Assembly (NCBI GenBank): GCA_003447595.1 | Contig: DLYT01000152.1 | Location: 1-26,738, forward strand | Origin: Porphyromonadaceae bacterium | GTDB taxonomy: Bacteria > Bacteroidota > Bacteroidia > Bacteroidales > CAMTPD01 | DNA length: 26,738 nucleotides | Direction: 5' to 3' | Shown here: piece by piece, positions 23,448-26,738 of the stretch | Numbering within the stretch: the stretch's first letter is position 1 | Layout: the number at the start of each line of letters is the position of its first letter | Position numbers and translations under genes: made by a program | The notes under the pieces: generated by a model | Seen by the model: only the letters and a program-made list of their open reading frames with translations | The model's database searches: none | What the model was told of the DNA's origin: nothing

Positions 23448-24302
23448 ATGAAAAATGCAAGCGCTTTCTTTCAATTTAGACTAGACAAGCTTAATATACT
23501 ACCCAACAGACTTTTGCTTAGCGGAATTATTTTATGTTTCGCTCTTATCTTTATGTATCTATTCAAGCCATTTGGTATTGATTATTGGATCGGAGAAACC
23601 TTTGGCAATCGCAATACAGTAATCTTATCTATTTGTCTTTTTTCATTTGCAGTAATCTTTACTTCACAGATTATACAGTCTTTTTTGTTTCGAAACAGGT
23701 CCTATACTCTGCTACACTTTATAGCAGGGATCATTGCAGAGGTGATTGTAATTTCACTTCCTTTGGCATATGCTTCGACAAATGAGTATAGTCCTTTTTC
23801 GAATGAATTAATCATTACACTACGACTCATCGCAGCCACTCTTTTATTCTGCTATTTTGTGTCTACACTTATTCTATATGCATTGAATCTAGGAAATAGC
23901 ACTGTAATAACAAACATTGAAGATAGAGTACCAGAGGAACAATCTGCGGATGAAAGCTCACTAGCAAATACGCTTGCTATGTTTTCGATCTACGATGATA
24001 ACAACCAATTACGATTTTCAGTTAATGCAAACGACTTACTCTTCATTGAGTCGGCAGATAATTATGTTATGGTTCATTACCTACGCAACGAAAACTACTG
24101 CAAACAACTCGTACGCACAACCTTAAAAAACATAGAAGCCGATGCAGGAAAAGCCGGATGTGTACGCTGTCATCGTTCGTATCTGATCAACAAACATAAG
24201 ATAGGAGAAATCAAAAAGAACGGTCGTCAGTATGAGGTGCATCTACACCACATTCATCAAGCCATACCAATCTCCAAATCATATCAAGCGGAATTAATCT
24301 AA
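23448..24302 (+). CDS. membrane-anchored LytTR-family DNA-binding regulator
   Basis: A 284-residue protein with four predicted membrane spans (about 22-39, 57-79, 87-109, 121-146), a linker rich in Glu/Asp/Ser (about 155-178), and a C-terminal LytTR DNA-binding domain (about 180-284) with LLFIESADNYVMVHYL, RCHRSYLINKHKI and AIPISKSYQAEL. There is no receiver (REC) or histidine kinase domain, so it is a one-component membrane-bound regulator. It may sense a membrane or envelope cue directly. No kinase gene is adjacent. A TTG at 23436 is in frame but the ATG at 23448 is preferred, as it fits the promoter. Its target is unknown; the GH5 gene upstream and its own promoter are candidates. Confidence 0.88.
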   Translation: MKNASAFFQFRLDKLNILPNRLLLSGIILCFALIFMYLFKPFGIDYWIGETFGNRNTVILSICLFSFAVIFTSQIIQSFLFRNRSYTLLHFIAGIIAEVIVISLPLAYASTNEYSPFSNELIITLRLIAATLLFCYFVSTLILYALNLGNSTVITNIEDRVPEEQSADESSLANTLAMFSIYDDNNQLRFSVNANDLLFIESADNYVMVHYLRNENYCKQLVRTTLKNIEADAGKAGCVRCHRSYLINKHKIGEIKKNGRQYEVHLHHIHQAIPISKSYQAELI

Positions 24303-24309
24303 TATCCTA

Positions 24310-25590
24310 CTATATTCGCTCTACCAGAAGCTTGTCGACCCGTGCACCATCCATATCGATCACTTCAAAGGCAAAGCCGCAACAACGAAACTTATCTCCT
24401 ACTTTTGGGATACGATTCAGTTTGTACATGGCCAAGCCGCTTAAGGTAGAAAAGCCGGCATCACTTACTTCATCTATATTAAACAAGCCCATTTCTTCGA
24501 AGAACTCAATATAATTCATTTCACCGTCAACTAACAACGAGCCATCTTGACGCACCACAATATCTGTTTCATATTGCTCTCCTTCATCGGGAAAGTCGCC
24601 AAGCACGCTTTCTGTCAAATCGTGTACGGTTACAACACCTTCCATCAGTCCGTACTCATTGATGATGACTGCAAAACTAGCCGACTCTTCTCTAAAGATA
24701 TCTAGGATGCGCGTAGCCATTACATGCTCAGGTACAAAAAGAGCGGGTTTTATAAGTTCAGCGAACTTGAAGTTCTTTCTGCACAAAGCCGAAAATAAAT
24801 CCTTCACATACACGACACCCACTACATTATTTCCCTGAGCATCGAGAACCGGATATTTTGTAAAAGGATATTGCTCTACAATCGTATTAATTTCTTCTAG
24901 CGAATAATCTTCGCGCAAAGCAATCACATTCTTTCTGTGTGTCATCAAATCGCCCACACGCTTATCGGAAAAACGAAACACTTCCTTGATCATCTCAGTT
25001 TCCTGCTTATCGATAACACCTTCCTCTGAACTTCGTTTCAAGATAAACTTCAGCTCCTCTTCTGTAAGCTGACGCCCCTCTCCTCCTTTCACACCCAATA
25101 GTTGATTGATCAGTTTTGTCGACTTGCTCAGCAACCACACAAACGGAAAAGACAACACTGTAATCACTCGTATCAATGGCGATAAAAACAAAGCATACTT
25201 CTCAGGATTATGTAAAGCCAACGTCTTGGGCACCAATTCACCAATCACCAATGATGCATAGGTAATAGATCCAATAATGATGACATACGACAAATCAGCC
25301 GCATACCTTGCAATCGGAGTATATTGCTGCAATACAGGAGTAAGCTTGTCTACAAAAGCCATTCCTCCGTATGCTCCGGAAACAATCCCAATCAAAGTAA
25401 TTCCAATTTGAATCGTCGACAATGTATTTTCAGGTTTCTCAAGCAAAGTGAGTAAATAAGCAGCACGCTTATCACCTTTCCCTTTTATCGTTTCCAAACG
25501 AGGTTTGCTACAAGCCACCAAAGCCATCTCATACATGGCGAATAAGCCATTGCATAAAAGGAGCAATAAAATTACAATAATCTGAGTCAT
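24310..25590 (-). CDS. CNNM/HlyC-type transporter-associated protein (hemolysin family)
   Basis: A 426-residue inner-membrane protein of the CNNM/CorC family (often called hemolysin, TlyC or YfjD/YtfL). Order: DUF21 transmembrane domain (about 1-190, three to four spans, including GELVPKTLAL at about 117-126), a CBS domain pair (about 205-335, MTHRKNVIALRE and VHDLTESVLGD), and a C-terminal CorC_HlyC domain (about 345-425, LLVDGEMNYIEF and AGFSTLSGLAMYKL). Relatives bind ATP-Mg2+ and take part in Mg2+ or Na+/Mg2+ transport; haemolysis is a historical label. The stop codon lies only 7 nt from the stop of the convergent LytTR gene, with no terminator between. Length is typical. Confidence 0.92.
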   Translation of the reverse strand: MTQIIVILLLLLCNGLFAMYEMALVACSKPRLETIKGKGDKRAAYLLTLLEKPENTLSTIQIGITLIGIVSGAYGGMAFVDKLTPVLQQYTPIARYAADLSYVIIIGSITYASLVIGELVPKTLALHNPEKYALFLSPLIRVITVLSFPFVWLLSKSTKLINQLLGVKGGEGRQLTEEELKFILKRSSEEGVIDKQETEMIKEVFRFSDKRVGDLMTHRKNVIALREDYSLEEINTIVEQYPFTKYPVLDAQGNNVVGVVYVKDLFSALCRKNFKFAELIKPALFVPEHVMATRILDIFREESASFAVIINEYGLMEGVVTVHDLTESVLGDFPDEGEQYETDIVVRQDGSLLVDGEMNYIEFFEEMGLFNIDEVSDAGFSTLSGLAMYKLNRIPKVGDKFRCCGFAFEVIDMDGARVDKLLVERI

Positions 25591-25621
25591 GGTTTCTTTA
25601 ATTTATAAGCTGCAAGTATAC

Positions 25622-25659
25622 AAAAAGAAAAGACCACTTACATCCCGCAAGCGATCTTT
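25622..25659 (-). terminator. terminator of the galM gene
   Basis: On the minus strand AAAGATCGCTT pairs with AAGTGGTCTTT (plus positions 25649-25659 and 25629-25639) with two G-T wobbles and a 9-nt loop, then a T-rich run. Confidence 0.6.
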
Positions 25660-25691
25660 CTCTATTAAATAATAAAATATAAACGTCAAAT

Positions 25692-26738
25692 TTATTTCTG
25701 TACGCCAAAGCTGTAAATACATCGACTGGTGTATACATCACCAGGCTTCACTACAACAGAAGGAAAGCTTTCCTTATTTGGCGAATCGGGATAATGTTGT
25801 GTTTCGAGACACAAAGCTCCGCGGTGCGGATATACGACACCTTGCTTCCCTTTGACATCACCTTCCATAAAGTTTCCTGCATAAAACTGAATACCCGGTT
25901 CGGTCGTATATACAGACATCACGATACCCGACTCTTTCGAATAAGCTTGTGCGGCAGCTTGCCTTAAGTTTCCTTTCGTATTCAACACCCAATTGTGATC
26001 ATAACCTTTGCCATATTGCAACTGCTGAAACGAATCGTCGATGCGATCACCAATCACGTTTGGTTTACGAAAGTCCATCGGAGTACCCTCTACTTGCGCT
26101 ATCTCACCGGTAGTAATAAATGTATCATCAATTGGAGTATACGTATCGGCATTAATCATCAATACATGATCAAGAATATTTTCATTGTGCTTGCCCGACA
26201 AATTGAAGTAAGAGTGATTGGTAAGGTTGACAATTGTTTTCTTATCGGTCACTGCTTTGTACTGAATGTCTACTGCATTCTTATCGGTAAGACGGTAAAT
26301 CACCGTCATATCCAATTTCCCGGGAAACCCAGCATCTCCATCAGGCGAAGTATACGTCAATTGCAACGTTTGGTCATCAAGCTGCTTTGCCTCCCAAACC
26401 ACATTATGGTAACCGTCGGGACCACCATGCAAACAGTGTTCGTCGTTATTTTTAGGAAGGTTATAAGTAGTGCCGTCTAAGGCGAATTGTGCATTACCAA
26501 TGCGATTACCATACCGCCCTATCAAAGCACCAAAATTACCATCAATCGAAACATAGTCTTTGATATTATCGTGTCCCAGCACAACATCCGTCAATGTCCC
26601 GTTCTTATCCGGAACCATCAGCGAAACCAGTCGCCCACCAAAGTTGGTAATACATGCCTCAACCCCATTTTTATTCTTCAGCACATACAGCTTTGTCGGT
26701 TTGCCGGCAACTGTCGATTCAAACTTCTGCGGATCAAG
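25692..26738 (-). CDS. galM: aldose 1-epimerase (galactose mutarotase), partial at the window end
   Basis: A galactose mutarotase that interconverts alpha and beta anomers of hexoses, feeding the Leloir pathway. The frame stays open to the last base, so the gene starts beyond the window and 348 residues are visible (an internal GTG at 26684 is not the start). The visible start, LDPQKFESTVAGKPTKLY, is followed by VLKNKNGVEACITNFGGRLVSL, in two parts here. Family motifs: GRYGNRIGNA, the two conserved His (HCLHGG and VNLTNHSYFNL) and the catalytic Glu in LETQHYPDSPN. Many Bacteroidales GalM proteins are lipoproteins with an N-terminal signal that would be in the missing part. It is followed by a terminator and then the CNNM gene. 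Confidence 0.93.
   Translation of the reverse strand, partial: LDPQKFESTVAGKPTKLYVLKNKNGVEACITNFGGRLVSLMVPDKNGTLTDVVLGHDNIKDYVSIDGNFGALIGRYGNRIGNAQFALDGTTYNLPKNNDEHCLHGGPDGYHNVVWEAKQLDDQTLQLTYTSPDGDAGFPGKLDMTVIYRLTDKNAVDIQYKAVTDKKTIVNLTNHSYFNLSGKHNENILDHVLMINADTYTPIDDTFITTGEIAQVEGTPMDFRKPNVIGDRIDDSFQQLQYGKGYDHNWVLNTKGNLRQAAAQAYSKESGIVMSVYTTEPGIQFYAGNFMEGDVKGKQGVVYPHRGALCLETQHYPDSPNKESFPSVVVKPGDVYTSRCIYSFGVQK

Noticed and set aside
26682..26684. GTG as the start of galM
   Set aside because: The frame continues to the window end and the upstream residues match usual GalM N-terminal sequence, so the gene is truncated by the window, not started there.
1..26738. CRISPR array, tRNA/rRNA gene, insertion sequence, prophage or SusC/SusD pair
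   Set aside because: I looked for spaced repeats, clover-leaf patterns, transposase motifs, terminal inverted repeats and TonB-plug or SusD motifs and found none.

Overview
The window looks like a chromosomal segment of a Bacteroidales bacterium. Several genes are preceded by the Bacteroidetes-type -7 box TAnnTTTG (clearest at 17736-17767 and 18452-18459). There are many short MKK-type lipoprotein signals, no Shine-Dalgarno-like spacing, and a typical gene set (GH92, GH20, six-bladed beta-propeller, PepSY-like proteins, LytTR with membrane domain). I cannot place it to genus. I see no rRNA, tRNA, CRISPR array, transposase or phage gene. Apart from one broken lipoprotein gene, the region reads as a stable housekeeping and glycan-foraging stretch.

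Layout. 1-470: an 11-bp tandem repeat, a bidirectional terminator and a minus-strand carboxymuconolactone-decarboxylase-like gene. 700-3080: a GH92 alpha-mannosidase lipoprotein with promoter and terminator. 3154-4167 (minus): a zinc-independent MDR oxidoreductase, divergent from 4405-6335, a xanthine salvage operon (NCS2 permease plus xpt). 6560-8565: a D-mannonate operon (SDR-type fructuronate reductase plus UxuA). 8648-11380 (minus): a PMCA-type calcium ATPase. 11503-12705: a beta-propeller lipoprotein gene split by one in-frame TAA. 12846-12995: a 49-residue single-span membrane protein. 13067-15010 (minus): four consecutive PepSY-like secreted proteins. 15194-16762 (minus): GH20 hexosaminidase. 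17018-20600: a DUF3298-like lipoprotein, a LOG-family protein and an M3 peptidyl-dipeptidase. 20746-21417 (minus): an NlpC/P60 hydrolase. 21719-24302: a GH5 endoglycoceramidase-like enzyme followed by a membrane-anchored LytTR regulator. 24310-25590 (minus): a CNNM/HlyC protein. 25692 to the window end (minus): galM, cut by the edge.

How the genes fit together. Two tight operons are clear: xanthine uptake with conversion to XMP, and fructuronate to mannonate to 2-keto-3-deoxygluconate. GH92, GH20, GH5 and GalM are exported glycan-processing enzymes pointing to use of host-type glycoconjugates (mannose, N-acetylhexosamine, glycolipid head groups). They are scattered singletons without SusC/SusD partners, not a polysaccharide utilisation locus. 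The most unusual parts are the four-gene PepSY-like cassette with a perfect dyad upstream, the TAA-interrupted propeller gene, and a pair of 20-bp-phased TTCGCCC repeats upstream of the GH5 gene that could be a site for the LytTR regulator encoded just downstream. No wholly new system is demonstrated by the sequence alone.
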